From contig DOZU01000157.1 in the NCBI GenBank assembly GCA_003517845.1, forward strand, positions 1 through 11,416: a DNA stretch of 11,416 nt, written 5' to 3'. The notes under the pieces are model-generated. The model saw only the letters and a list, made by a program, of their open reading frames with translations, was not told where the DNA came from and searched no databases. Source of the DNA: Clostridiales bacterium. Lineage in GTDB: Bacteria; Bacillota; Sulfobacillia; UBA995. Made by a program: the position numbers and the translations under genes. Shown here one piece after another: positions 1 to 7,568 of this stretch; the first letter of the stretch is position 1; each line of letters starts with the position of its first letter.

Positions 1-531
1 GTCATGGACGAGGACACGTGCATGGTCGACATCGCCCGCTACTTCATGGAGTTCTGCAAGAAGGAGTCGTGCGGCCAGTGCTCGTTGTGCCGCCTGGGAA
101 CGGTGCAAATGCTGTCTACCTTGACCGCGATCACCGAGGGGCGGGGCACGGTTCGCGATATCGACCTGCTGCTCGAACTCAGCGAGGCGGTGGCCGCAGG
201 CTCGATATGCGGGCTGGGCCAGTCCGCCCCCAATCCCGTGCTCAGCACCATCCGCTATTTCCGGGAGGAGTACGAGGCCCACATCCATGAGCGGACGTGC
301 CCGGCGCGCGTATGCAAGGCTCTGATCTCCTACTACATCTCGCCGGAACGGTGCGTGGGGTGCGGGCTATGCGGCAAGGAGTGCCCGGTGGACGCCATCC
401 GCGGCGACCGCCGCCAGGTTCACGTCATCGACCAGGACCGGTGCACCCGGTGTGGCGTGTGCGTGAACGCCTGCCCGGAGCGATTTGCGGCCGTGGATCG
501 ACTGCCGGGGCGGGCCCCTGCCGGCCGGTAA
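1..531 (+). CDS. nuoF: NuoF/HymB-like NADH-binding iron-sulfur subunit, C-terminal part
   Basis: This is the last 176 residues of a flavoprotein subunit that passes electrons between NAD(H) and iron-sulfur clusters; the FMN/NADH-binding part lies before the window edge. The frame is open from base 1, so the Met at base 4 is not the true start. The NuoF N3-type [4Fe-4S] motif is visible as ESCGQCSLC (Cys 24, 27, 30 of the fragment) with the distal Cys 70 in SICGLGQ. A two-cluster ferredoxin domain follows (Cys 118, 121, 124, 128 and 148, 151, 154, 158), the extension typical of HymB/HydB-type subunits rather than respiratory NuoF. It ends 18 bases before fdhA, in the usual order for NAD-linked or electron-bifurcating formate dehydrogenases. 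A HymA/NuoE-like gene is expected upstream. The family is clear; bifurcation is inference, and a hydrogenase partner elsewhere is possible. Confidence 0.93.
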   Translation, partial: VMDEDTCMVDIARYFMEFCKKESCGQCSLCRLGTVQMLSTLTAITEGRGTVRDIDLLLELSEAVAAGSICGLGQSAPNPVLSTIRYFREEYEAHIHERTCPARVCKALISYYISPERCVGCGLCGKECPVDAIRGDRRQVHVIDQDRCTRCGVCVNACPERFAAVDRLPGRAPAGR

Positions 532-541
532 TCCATATGAG

Positions 542-548
542 GGAGAGG
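542..548 (+). promoter_or_regulatory. Ribosome-binding site bearing on the fdhA start
   Basis: GGAGAGG lies one base before ATG 550, too close for normal spacing. It is 7 bases before the in-frame GTG at 556 and 13 bases before the in-frame ATG at 562. The true start may therefore be GTG 556 (residue 3) or ATG 562 (residue 5). The difference is only two to four residues ahead of the ferredoxin domain. Confidence 0.5.
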
Positions 549-549
549 A

Positions 550-3297
550 ATGTCCGTGACGATGGTTAACCTGACCATAGATGGTTCCCCGGTGCAGGTC
601 CCCGAGAAGACGACGATCCTCGAGGCGGCGCTGGCCAACGGCATGTACATCCCGCATCTTTGCCATCACCCGGACCTGAAGCCTGCCGGCATCTGCCGCG
701 TGTGCATGGTGGAAGTCGGGGGCCAGCTCCTGGTGTCGTGCCGCGCTGCGGTCGCCCCGGGGATGCAGGTCAAGACAACCAGCCCGGCCGTGGACAAGGT
801 GCGGCGGGCGGCGGTGGAACTCCTGGTCGCCGACCATGATGCCGACTGCCTGGCCTGTGCCAAGGCTGACAGCTGCAAGCTGCTCGAGGTGTCCCGCTAC
901 ATCGGCATTGAGCCCGACCGCTACGAGATGTTGCGCGCCCACCGGCTGCGCAAGGAAGTGGACGAGTCCCACCCGTTCATCCGCCGCGACTACAACAAGT
1001 GTGTGCTATGCGGCATCTGCGTGCGCACTTGCGACGAGGTTCAAGGCGTGGCGGCCATCGACTTCGCGTTCCGCGGCTACGCCACCCGGGTGGCGGCGGT
1101 GGGCGACCGGCCGCTGCAGGAGTCGGTGTGCGAGTCGTGCGGCGAGTGCGTCGTCCGCTGTCCGACCGGCGCCCTCTTGCCCATCGGCTTCGAGAAACCG
1201 GCCCGGGAAGTCGCCACCGTCTGCCCTTACTGCGGCACGGGATGTGGCCTGATCCTGGGCACGCGCGGCGGCAAGATCGTGAGCGCCCGGGGGGTACCCG
1301 ATCACACGACAAGCCAGGGGCGGCTGTGCGTGAAAGGCCGCTTCGGCTGGAGCTTCGTGAACCACCCTGAGCGGTTGACTACACCCCTGGTGCGCAAGGA
1401 CGGCCGGTTGGTCGAAAGCAGTTGGGACGAGGCCCTGGACCTGATCACCGATCGCTTCGCCCGCTATCGCGGCCGCCAGGCCGGGGTTTTCGGCAGCCCC
1501 AAGACCACCAACGAGGAGATATATCTGACCTCCAAGTTCGCCCGGGTGGTCATGGGCACGAACAACGTGGCCCAGGTGGCACATCTGTGTCATGCCAACA
1601 CGGTACGGGGGCTGATCCCCGTCACGGGCAGCGGGGCCATGACCGTGCCCATCTGGCAGATCAAGGACGCCGCCTGCCACCTGGTGATCGGCTGTAACCC
1701 CACCGAGGCCCATCCCATCGTCGGGCTGGAGGTCCGCCAGGCGGTGCGCCGCGGGACGAAGCTGATCATCGCCAACCCCTACGAGATTGACCTGTGCCGC
1801 CTGCCCCACCTGCGGCTGCCCTTGCGTCCGGGCACTGATGTCGCCCTGCTCATGGGCATGGCCAAGGTCATCCTGGAAGAAGGGCTGCTGGATCGGGACT
1901 TCATCGCCGAGCGGACCACCAACTTCGAGGCCTACGCCGAGTCCTTGCGGGGCTTCAGTCTGGAAGAGGCGGCCGCGATCACCGGCGTCTCCGCGGAACT
2001 CATCCGCGAGGCGGCGCGGCTGTACGCCACGACCAAGCCCGCGCTCATCTTCTGGTCGATGGGCATCACCCAGCACAGCCACGGCCACGACAACGTGTGG
2101 GCGCTGGCCCACCTGGCGATGATGACCGGCAACTACGGCAAGCCCGGGGCGGGGGTCGCGCCCCTGCGCGGCCACAACAACGTCCAGGGCGCAACTGACC
2201 TCGGCATAACCCCGCCCTGGTATCCGGGATATCAGTTCTGTCCGGGCTACGAGCTGTTCCCGCGGTACGACAAGTTCAAGTCCAGCAAGGAGAAGTTCGA
2301 GAAAGGCTGGGGTTACGAGCTGCCCGACTTCCCCGGCCTGTCCACGGTGAAGCAGTTCCACCCCAGAGCCAAGGGCTGGGGCCCCCAGGAGATGTGGGAC
2401 CTCGAACGCCAGATCAAACTCTGGTACATCATCGGGGCCGATCTGGTCAATGCGGTAGCCCAGGCCGAGGGGGTGAAGCAAGCGCTCCAGCAGGCCGAAT
2501 TCGTGGTGGTCCAGGACATATTCCTCACCGACACCGCCCGCGAGGCGGACGTGGTGTTGCCCGCCGCCTGCTTCGCCGAGAAGGATGGCACCTTCACCGC
2601 CACCGACCGGCGGGTGCAGCTCATCCGCAAGGCGGTGGAACCGCCCGGCCAGGCCCGGCCGGACTGGCAGATCATCTGCGAGATCGCGCGGCGGCTTGGC
2701 TACCGCGGTTTCGACTTCGCGAGCCCGGCGGCGGTCATGGACGAGATCGCATCGCTCGTGCCCGCCTACGCCGGTATCAGCCATGCCCGGCTGCAAGAGG
2801 AGGAACTCCGCTGGCCGGTGGCCTCGGCCGAGCACCCCGGCACGCCGGTACTGCACGTAGGAGAGTTCATCCGCCTGGGCAAGGCGGAGTTCTGGCCGCT
2901 CGCCTATACCCCGTCGCCCGAACTGCCCGATGCGGACTACCCGCTGGTGATGACCACGGGTCGCGATCTGCACCATTTCCACCACGTGATGACCCGGCGG
3001 GTCAAGGGCCTCAATGACCTGTGTCCGGAGGACTACGTGGAGTTGCACGCGCAGGACGCGGCTGCGCTCGGCATCGCCGACGGCGACCAGGTGAAGGTCT
3101 CGTCCCGGAGGGCGAGCCTGGTCACCCGGGCCCGGGTGAGCGAACGGCCGGTGCCAGGCGTGGTGTTCAAGCCGATTCACTTCGGTGAGAAGCCCACCAA
3201 CGCCCTGACTTCGGCCGAGCACATCGACGCCGTGGGCACCACGCCCAACACCAAGGTGTGCCCGGTACGGGTGGAGAGAGTGCAGGTTTCCGCATGA
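550..3297 (+). CDS. fdhA: Formate dehydrogenase catalytic (alpha) subunit, cysteine type, NuoG-like N-terminus
   Basis: A 915-residue molybdenum/tungsten bis-pterin enzyme that interconverts CO2 and formate in the cytoplasm. The domains in order are: plant-type [2Fe-2S] ferredoxin (Cys 38, 49, 52, 64); NuoG-type His-Cys cluster (His 96, Cys 100, 103, 109); two [4Fe-4S] ferredoxin motifs (Cys 151, 154, 157, 161 and 194, 197, 200, 204); the catalytic-domain [4Fe-4S] (Cys 225, 228, 232, 260) with the LCVKGRFGW motif; the molybdopterin domain; and a C-terminal dinucleotide-binding domain from about residue 780. The active-site pair is Cys347-His348, so cysteine stands where E. coli FdhF has selenocysteine. 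RGHNNVQGA at 540-548 is the conserved pterin-site motif of formate dehydrogenases. Length is normal for NAD-linked enzymes of this kind. It follows the NuoF-like gene by 18 bases, so electrons probably exchange with NAD(H) and perhaps ferredoxin. The exact start is uncertain by a few codons. Reaction direction cannot be read from sequence. Confidence 0.95.
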   Translation: MSVTMVNLTIDGSPVQVPEKTTILEAALANGMYIPHLCHHPDLKPAGICRVCMVEVGGQLLVSCRAAVAPGMQVKTTSPAVDKVRRAAVELLVADHDADCLACAKADSCKLLEVSRYIGIEPDRYEMLRAHRLRKEVDESHPFIRRDYNKCVLCGICVRTCDEVQGVAAIDFAFRGYATRVAAVGDRPLQESVCESCGECVVRCPTGALLPIGFEKPAREVATVCPYCGTGCGLILGTRGGKIVSARGVPDHTTSQGRLCVKGRFGWSFVNHPERLTTPLVRKDGRLVESSWDEALDLITDRFARYRGRQAGVFGSPKTTNEEIYLTSKFARVVMGTNNVAQVAHLCHANTVRGLIPVTGSGAMTVPIWQIKDAACHLVIGCNPTEAHPIVGLEVRQAVRRGTKLIIANPYEIDLCRLPHLRLPLRPGTDVALLMGMAKVILEEGLLDRDFIAERTTNFEAYAESLRGFSLEEAAAITGVSAELIREAARLYATTKPALIFWSMGITQHSHGHDNVWALAHLAMMTGNYGKPGAGVAPLRGHNNVQGATDLGITPPWYPGYQFCPGYELFPRYDKFKSSKEKFEKGWGYELPDFPGLSTVKQFHPRAKGWGPQEMWDLERQIKLWYIIGADLVNAVAQAEGVKQALQQAEFVVVQDIFLTDTAREADVVLPAACFAEKDGTFTATDRRVQLIRKAVEPPGQARPDWQIICEIARRLGYRGFDFASPAAVMDEIASLVPAYAGISHARLQEEELRWPVASAEHPGTPVLHVGEFIRLGKAEFWPLAYTPSPELPDADYPLVMTTGRDLHHFHHVMTRRVKGLNDLCPEDYVELHAQDAAALGIADGDQVKVSSRRASLVTRARVSERPVPGVVFKPIHFGEKPTNALTSAEHIDAVGTTPNTKVCPVRVERVQVSA

Positions 3298-3365
3298 GCG
3301 CGCCGGCCGATCGCTATCCTCCCCGAGGCACGTGCCGGGCGGCGGCAAGGGTGAGCTGGCCATGA
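3294..3365 (+). CDS. Possible 23-codon mini-ORF linking fdhA and the DUF1275 gene
   Basis: An ATG at 3294 overlaps the fdhA stop as ATGA. The frame runs 23 codons and ends in a TGA at 3363 that overlaps the next ATG (3362), again as ATGA. Both junctions have the geometry of translational coupling. The peptide is rich in Ala, Arg and Pro and resembles nothing I recognise. In DNA this GC-rich such an ORF can arise by chance, so a coding role is doubtful; it might only carry ribosomes across the 64-base gap. Confidence 0.2.
   Translation: MSAPADRYPPRGTCRAAARVSWP
3347..3355 (+). promoter_or_regulatory. Ribosome-binding site that sets the DUF1275 start
   Basis: AAGGGTGAG lies six bases before ATG 3362. 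The longer reading from GTG 3332 adds ten residues of low-complexity Gly/Pro sequence and has no comparable site at good spacing, so 3362 is preferred. Confidence 0.5.
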
Positions 3366-4093
3366 CGCCGGTCTCCCCCGGGAGTGCCGGGCTCACGGTC
3401 CTGTCGCGGCGATGGGTCTTATTCGTGGCCGGGTGGTTTCTCAGTTTCGTCGCCGGCTCGGTCAACGGGGTGACCACCGTGGCGCTCGTATTCGAGCGGA
3501 CCACGCATATATCCGGCCGGGTGAATGACTTGCTGCGCGATCTCGCCTTCGACCTGCCCGAGGGACTGCTGGTGGCCTGCATCATATACAGCTTCGTAGC
3601 CGGGGCGGCCGCCGCCGGCTGGCTGGTGCCGCGCGTGGGGCCTGCCCGGACTTTGCTGGTGACCGCCGTACCGCTGGCGCTGGGGGCGGCGCTGGTCTGG
3701 GCGGGCGGCGCCTCGGGGGCCAAGGAAGTGTATACGGGCATGCGCTACGCGGTGGCGGCCGTGCTATCGTTCGCCGCCGGGCTTCAGAACAGCACCACAT
3801 CCCAGGTCAAGCTCGGCCGGACCACCCACGTCACCGGCGACTTGACGGACATGGGCATCGCCATCGCGGCGGCCGACTGGGCGCGAGCGGCTTTCCTGTT
3901 CACCAAGCACGCGGGGTTCGCGGCGGGAGGCGTGGCCGGGTTCGTGGGGATTCGCTACGTGACCCCCGCGACCGTGCTGCTGGCGTGCGTCATAGCCATT
4001 ACCGGGACTGCCCTGGCCTTGCTGATCCTCGACCGGCGCCTGGGATCCAAGCCAGGGCGGACTGACGCACTCCAGGTGGCGGGTTCCTGCTAG
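3362..4093 (+). CDS. DUF1275 (YoaK-like) family integral membrane protein
   Basis: A 243-residue inner-membrane protein with about six hydrophobic segments (roughly residues 18-42, 67-88, 97-116, 127-146, 186-198 and 203-223) and no signal peptide. The family hallmarks are visible: NGVTT near residue 35, then TTHISGRVNDL (47-57), repeated in the second half as TTHVTGDLTDM (154-164) just after AGLQNSTTS. The paired T-T-H-x-[ST]-G-x-x-x-D motif is typical of DUF1275 and suggests an internal duplication. The family has no settled function that I know of; transport is the common guess. It lies 64 bases after fdhA on the same strand, probably in the same operon, so a link to formate or anion handling is conceivable but only inference. 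Its stop codon overlaps that of the convergent korB. Confidence 0.85.
   Translation: MTPVSPGSAGLTVLSRRWVLFVAGWFLSFVAGSVNGVTTVALVFERTTHISGRVNDLLRDLAFDLPEGLLVACIIYSFVAGAAAAGWLVPRVGPARTLLVTAVPLALGAALVWAGGASGAKEVYTGMRYAVAAVLSFAAGLQNSTTSQVKLGRTTHVTGDLTDMGIAIAAADWARAAFLFTKHAGFAAGGVAGFVGIRYVTPATVLLACVIAITGTALALLILDRRLGSKPGRTDALQVAGSC
4090..4093. other. Overlapping stop codons of two convergent operons in one CTAG
   Basis: The palindrome CTAG gives TAG on the plus strand at 4091-4093 (end of the DUF1275 gene) and TAG on the minus strand at 4092-4090 (end of korB). There is no intergenic space between the operons, so any terminator must lie inside the opposing gene. Confidence 0.95.
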
Positions 4094-4950
4094 AAGAAGG
4101 GGTCCATGAAGACCCTGGCCGCCCGGGGATCGAGCGCCTTATCGACCAGCGCGGCGCCGGCGGCCAGGTGGGACAGGCGGTCGGCGAAGGTGGGTTTGTC
4201 TTTGCGATAGATGACGCCGATGGGTATTCCCCCGTCGTCCCCCTCTAGTGACTGGGCGAAGGCCGCAAGGCGGTCGGCAGGGTCGTGCTCGCCGCCGAGC
4301 GGCCTCACGCGTTCCTTGTACCACTGCAGGGTGTTGACCTTGTTGTACACCGGGCAGGGCTGCAGGATATCGACCAGGGCGTAGCCCCGGTAGTCGATGG
4401 CCGCCTTCATCAGTTCGATCAGGTGCTCGCGCTCCCCCGTGAACCCCCGGGCCACGAAACCCGCGTCCTGGCTGATGGCGAGGGCCAGGGGGTTGAGCGG
4501 ATCGGAGCGGACTCCGCCCGCCTGGCCAGGCGTTGAGCGACCCAGATCCATGGTGGGTGACGCCTGGCCCTTGGTCAGGCCGTACACGCCATTATTGTGC
4601 ACGAAGTGCGCGATGTCCACGTTGCGGCGGATGGCGTGGAGGAAGTGGTTGCCGCCCTCGCCGTAGGAATCGCCGTCGCCGGTGCTGACGATCACCGCCA
4701 GCGCGGGGTTGACGATCTTGGCGGCGCAGGCGGCGGGCAGCGACCTGCCGTGCAGGCCGTTGAAACAGTTGACCTTGATGTAATGGGGAAGCTTGGCCGC
4801 CTGGCCGATTCCCGAGCAGATGAGCACCTCGTGCGGCTGCTTGTCCAGCCGGTGCAGCGCCTCTTTCAGGCAGGCCAGGAGCACGTAGTTGCCGCATCCC
4901 GGGCACCAGGCCCGCTCTTCCTGAACGTCAAAGCGCCGCGGCGACGTCAT
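4090..4950 (-). CDS. korB: 2-oxoacid:ferredoxin oxidoreductase, beta (thiamine pyrophosphate) subunit
   Basis: A 286-residue cytoplasmic subunit that binds thiamine pyrophosphate and a [4Fe-4S] cluster and, with KorA, interconverts a 2-oxoacid plus CoA with an acyl-CoA, CO2 and reduced ferredoxin. The sequence shows WCPGCGN (Cys 16, 19), Cys 45 and Cys 199 as probable cluster ligands, and the TPP motif starting GDGDS at 91 and ending NN at 119-120, with the expected spacing. CSGIGQ (45-50) and HGRSLP (67-72) are family motifs. The start is firm: AGGAGG lies eight bases upstream and the ATG directly abuts the korA stop. The short beta and the fused gamma-alpha partner match the two-subunit type, which lacks a separate ferredoxin-like delta subunit. 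Whether it prefers 2-oxoglutarate or pyruvate cannot be settled from sequence; in a Wood-Ljungdahl setting either carboxylation would make sense. Confidence 0.93.
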   Translation of the reverse strand: MTSPRRFDVQEERAWCPGCGNYVLLACLKEALHRLDKQPHEVLICSGIGQAAKLPHYIKVNCFNGLHGRSLPAACAAKIVNPALAVIVSTGDGDSYGEGGNHFLHAIRRNVDIAHFVHNNGVYGLTKGQASPTMDLGRSTPGQAGGVRSDPLNPLALAISQDAGFVARGFTGEREHLIELMKAAIDYRGYALVDILQPCPVYNKVNTLQWYKERVRPLGGEHDPADRLAAFAQSLEGDDGGIPIGVIYRKDKPTFADRLSHLAAGAALVDKALDPRAARVFMDPFF

Positions 4951-6633
4951 CTATAGCACCTCCTCGCGCGACCAGACGATGATGTCGTCGGCGGTGAAGG
5001 GTCGCCCGTCATACTTGAGCAGGCTGCGGTCACAGGCAATGCGGGTCTCCTGGCGGAGGAGGCGGGCCAACTGGCCGGAGTGATTCTGTTCGACGTTCAC
5101 CAGCAACTTGCCCGGCGCCTTCTCCTGTAGTCTGCCGGTGGGCAAGGGCCACAGGTCGCCGAAGACCAGCGCCCCCACACGGTGTCCTTCCCCGTTGAGC
5201 GCTTCCACCGCCTCGCGCAGCGGCCCGTAGGTTGAGCCCCAGGCGACGAACAACACCGGCCCGTCTTCCCCCAGGAACTCGGGTTCTTCCACTTCCCGGC
5301 TGAGCATGGCCTGCTTACCCATGCGCTTGTTTACCATGGCCGTGCGCACGTCCGCCGCTTCGGTGATGTTGCCGCGGGGCGTGTGCTCGTCGCTGCACAG
5401 CATCACCACCTGGCCGGGCACCTTGCCCGGCAGCAGGCGGGGAGAGACGCCGCTCCCGGTGAGGCCGTAGCGGAGGTATTCCCCGTCGGGTCCGACTGCG
5501 ACAGGGTCGAGCAGTTGTCGATCGATGGACAGGCTCCCGAAGTCCAGCGGCGGCAGCGACTGGACGTAGTCCGCCAGGAACTGGTCGCCCAGCAGGATCG
5601 CCGGCAACTGGTACTTCTCCGCCAGGTTGAAGGCGCGGGCCGCCTGGCGGAAGGCGTCGGCCGGGGTGCGCAAGGCGGTCACGAGCCGGGGGAATTCGCC
5701 ATGCCCGGCGGTGAGGGCGAAAGCGAGATCGCCCTGCTCGGTGCGGGTGGGAAAGCCGGTAGCCGGACCGGGCCGCTGCATCAGGGCGATGACCAGCGGC
5801 GTCTCGGTCATGCCGGCCAGGCTCAGCCCCTCCACCATCAGCGAGAACCCGCCTCCCGAGGTGGCGCACAGGGCGCGCGCCCCGGCGTAGGCGGCGCCAA
5901 GGGCCATGTTGATGGCTGCGATCTCGTCCTCGGCTTGCTCCACTACGATTCCCGCCTCGCCCTGCCGGTCGGAGAGGAAGGTCATCAGCGGGGTCGCCGG
6001 CGTCATGGGATACCATGCGCTGAAGGTGCAGCCGGCGGCCAGCACGCCCAGACCCAGCGCCTCGGTGCCGGTGACCAGGATGCGGTCACGCTCGGGCCGC
6101 GGCCCCAGCGGGAGCGGGAAATGCCGCGTCACCCACTCCCAGGCCCCATGCAGCGCCTTGACGTTGACCGCCAGCGTCTCGCCGGCGAACCGTTCGGCCA
6201 GGATCCCCTCGACGATCGCCCGGTCCAGTCCGAAGGAGGCGCCCACGACGCCCAGTGCCAGGCTGCCGGCGACCCGAGGATCGCCCAGTTCGCGGGCGGT
6301 TCGTTCCAGCGGGAGGGACAGCAAGGCCGGGTCGGTGACCGCCAACCCGGCATCACTCAGGATCTTGCCGTTTTCGGCCAGGCGGTCGCGATGGAGTCGC
6401 ACCGTCTCCTCGTTCAGGGCAACGATGGCGTCGAGACGCCGGCGAGGGCCATGCAGCGGCCGATCCGCTACCCGCACCTGGGCGAAGTTGTGGCCGCCGC
6501 GGATGCGCGACATGTAGTCCCGCACCCCGAATACCCAGAGGCCATGCCGGTGGAACGCCTTCTCGATCAGCGCGGCCAGGGTCTCCACTCCCTGGCCGGC
6601 CGCGCCTCCCACGAGGACGTTATAGTCGCTCAT
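4951..6633 (-). CDS. korA: 2-oxoacid:ferredoxin oxidoreductase, fused gamma-alpha subunit
   Basis: About 560 residues forming the partner of KorB. The N-terminal gamma domain (about 1-180) begins with the glycine-rich GGAAGQGVET and contains SRIRGGHNF. The alpha domain (about 185-560) contains YPMTPATP at 208-215, a variant of the YPITP signature of two-subunit enzymes. It also has EQAEDEIAAINMALGAAYAGAR, TSGGGFSLM and RPGPATGFPTRTEQGDL, all typical of KorA, and a C-terminal VEQNHSGQLARL. I chose ATG 6633 (MSDYN): the GTG at 6652-6654 would add seven Gly/Arg residues encoded by the ribosome-binding region itself (AGGAGG at 6644-6649, ten bases from ATG 6633; GGGAGG also abuts the ATG). The stop touches the korB start. 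Together they probably assimilate acetyl-CoA or succinyl-CoA with reduced ferredoxin, though oxidation of 2-oxoacids is equally possible. Confidence 0.93.
   Translation of the reverse strand: MSDYNVLVGGAAGQGVETLAALIEKAFHRHGLWVFGVRDYMSRIRGGHNFAQVRVADRPLHGPRRRLDAIVALNEETVRLHRDRLAENGKILSDAGLAVTDPALLSLPLERTARELGDPRVAGSLALGVVGASFGLDRAIVEGILAERFAGETLAVNVKALHGAWEWVTRHFPLPLGPRPERDRILVTGTEALGLGVLAAGCTFSAWYPMTPATPLMTFLSDRQGEAGIVVEQAEDEIAAINMALGAAYAGARALCATSGGGFSLMVEGLSLAGMTETPLVIALMQRPGPATGFPTRTEQGDLAFALTAGHGEFPRLVTALRTPADAFRQAARAFNLAEKYQLPAILLGDQFLADYVQSLPPLDFGSLSIDRQLLDPVAVGPDGEYLRYGLTGSGVSPRLLPGKVPGQVVMLCSDEHTPRGNITEAADVRTAMVNKRMGKQAMLSREVEEPEFLGEDGPVLFVAWGSTYGPLREAVEALNGEGHRVGALVFGDLWPLPTGRLQEKAPGKLLVNVEQNHSGQLARLLRQETRIACDRSLLKYDGRPFTADDIIVWSREEVL
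4959..4964 (-). promoter_or_regulatory. korB ribosome-binding site inside the end of korA
   Basis: A perfect AGGAGG lies eight bases before the korB ATG (4950) and within the last codons of korA. It supports both the korB start and coupled translation of the pair. Confidence 0.75.
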
Positions 6634-6660
6634 CCTCCCGCCACCTCCTCGCACCTCACG

Positions 6661-6674
6661 GCCGCCCGGGCGGC
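6661..6674. repeat. Perfect 14-base GC palindrome between dfsP and korA
   Basis: GCCGCCCGGGCGGC is fully self-complementary and lies in the 76-base gap between the dfsP stop and the korA start, about 28 bases ahead of korA. There is no run of T after it on either strand, so it is not a classic terminator. It could be an RNA hairpin, a protein site, or chance in GC-rich DNA. Confidence 0.35.
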
Positions 6675-6709
6675 GGGCGCTTCGCGAGGCACTCTCTTCC
6701 TTGAAACCC

Positions 6710-7486
6710 TTACCGTTTCTCGCGGGTGCCTTCCGGCATCCCTTTCAGCACCGCGTCACGGTGGATATAGCCGCCGCGGTGCAGGATGGTATCTTTCAGT
6801 TGCGGGTCCATCGCCATGCTGGCAATGCAGGGGTAGCCATGCCAGGCTTGAGCGAGCACTTCGACCAGGTGCTCGTCGATGGGCTTGCCTTCCAGGTTGC
6901 GCGCCATGAAGTAAGCGCAGCCGCATGGCGAACTCCGCTTCACCTCCACCTTCTCGATCCGGCCGCCGCGAGTGGTCACCCGGACCTCGGGATAGCCGAT
7001 CCGAAAGTGCCGTAAGAACTGGTTGATGGCGGGGGTAGCTGCGTCTTCGCCCAGGGCACAGAAGGGCTTGGGGAAGGCCGCCTCTATCCCCAGTTCCCGG
7101 GCTCGCCGTGCCGCCTGGTTCGCTACCCCCGGCCGGACCCAAGCCGGGTCCTCGACCGGGGCGATCAGCGCCTTCGCTCCCGCCCGGGCGGCCTGATCGA
7201 CCAGCGCCAGGAGCAAGTCCTGGTGCAGGTTGATGGCCAGCACGGTGTGGACTCCGGCCAGGTTCGCATCGGCCGGCAGGTAACGCTCGGGGTCCTCGAT
7301 CATCGACGGCAGCCGTTCCGGTTGCTGCCAGATGAAGGCCAGGCTGGAACTGAAGTCGAGATCGTGATCGGCCCGGCAGCTCGTGCACACCTCGCAACCG
7401 GTGCAGAAGCCGGGTTCATCCCTCAAGTGCCGCAGCACCTTCAGCCCGTAAGCTCCGCTGTACAGCAGCGCCACCTTCACGGTCAC
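6710..7486 (-). CDS. dfsP: DUF166 family protein, DfsP-like, cysteine-rich
   Basis: A 258-residue soluble protein matching the DUF166 family, found in methanogens and anaerobic bacteria. Some archaeal members are labelled thymidylate synthase without good support, and some bacterial members contain selenocysteine (DfsP). After a Rossmann-like start (VKVALLYSGAYG) comes a cluster with spacing CxxCxxCxxC (Cys 28, 31, 34, 37), then a second cysteine-rich site SPCGCAYFMA (Cys 188, 190) and HGYPCIASMAMD (Cys 220). These cysteines suggest iron-sulfur or other metal binding. No selenocysteine codon is needed here; all positions read Cys. The start is GTG 7486, with a GGGGGGA stretch (7493-7499) upstream. 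The longer reading from 7591 adds 35 residues of unconvincing sequence that overlaps the preceding gene. Its place between Wood-Ljungdahl genes and korAB suggests a role in one-carbon or ferredoxin-linked metabolism, but the function is unknown. Confidence 0.75.
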   Translation of the reverse strand: MTVKVALLYSGAYGLKVLRHLRDEPGFCTGCEVCTSCRADHDLDFSSSLAFIWQQPERLPSMIEDPERYLPADANLAGVHTVLAINLHQDLLLALVDQAARAGAKALIAPVEDPAWVRPGVANQAARRARELGIEAAFPKPFCALGEDAATPAINQFLRHFRIGYPEVRVTTRGGRIEKVEVKRSSPCGCAYFMARNLEGKPIDEHLVEVLAQAWHGYPCIASMAMDPQLKDTILHRGGYIHRDAVLKGMPEGTREKR

Positions 7487-7568
7487 GGCGCGTCCCCCCG
7501 CCTTCTCAGTTAGCCCGTATCGGTTCCATTGATCGCGTCCACTCCTGGTCCGCTCGGCACCGCGAACT

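Noticed and set aside
1006..3741. 911-residue open frame on the minus strand opposite fdhA
   Set aside because: Its composition (Gly/Arg/His/Asp-rich, no recognisable domain) is that of a shadow frame produced by GC-rich codon use in fdhA, whose own product has complete domains.
6661..6674. GC palindrome as a Rho-independent terminator after dfsP
   Set aside because: No T run follows on either strand, and korA appears to be in the same operon.
5383..6909. 508-residue open frame on the plus strand opposite korA and the end of dfsP
   Set aside because: It spans two well-supported genes on the other strand, has no family signature, and shows shadow-like composition.
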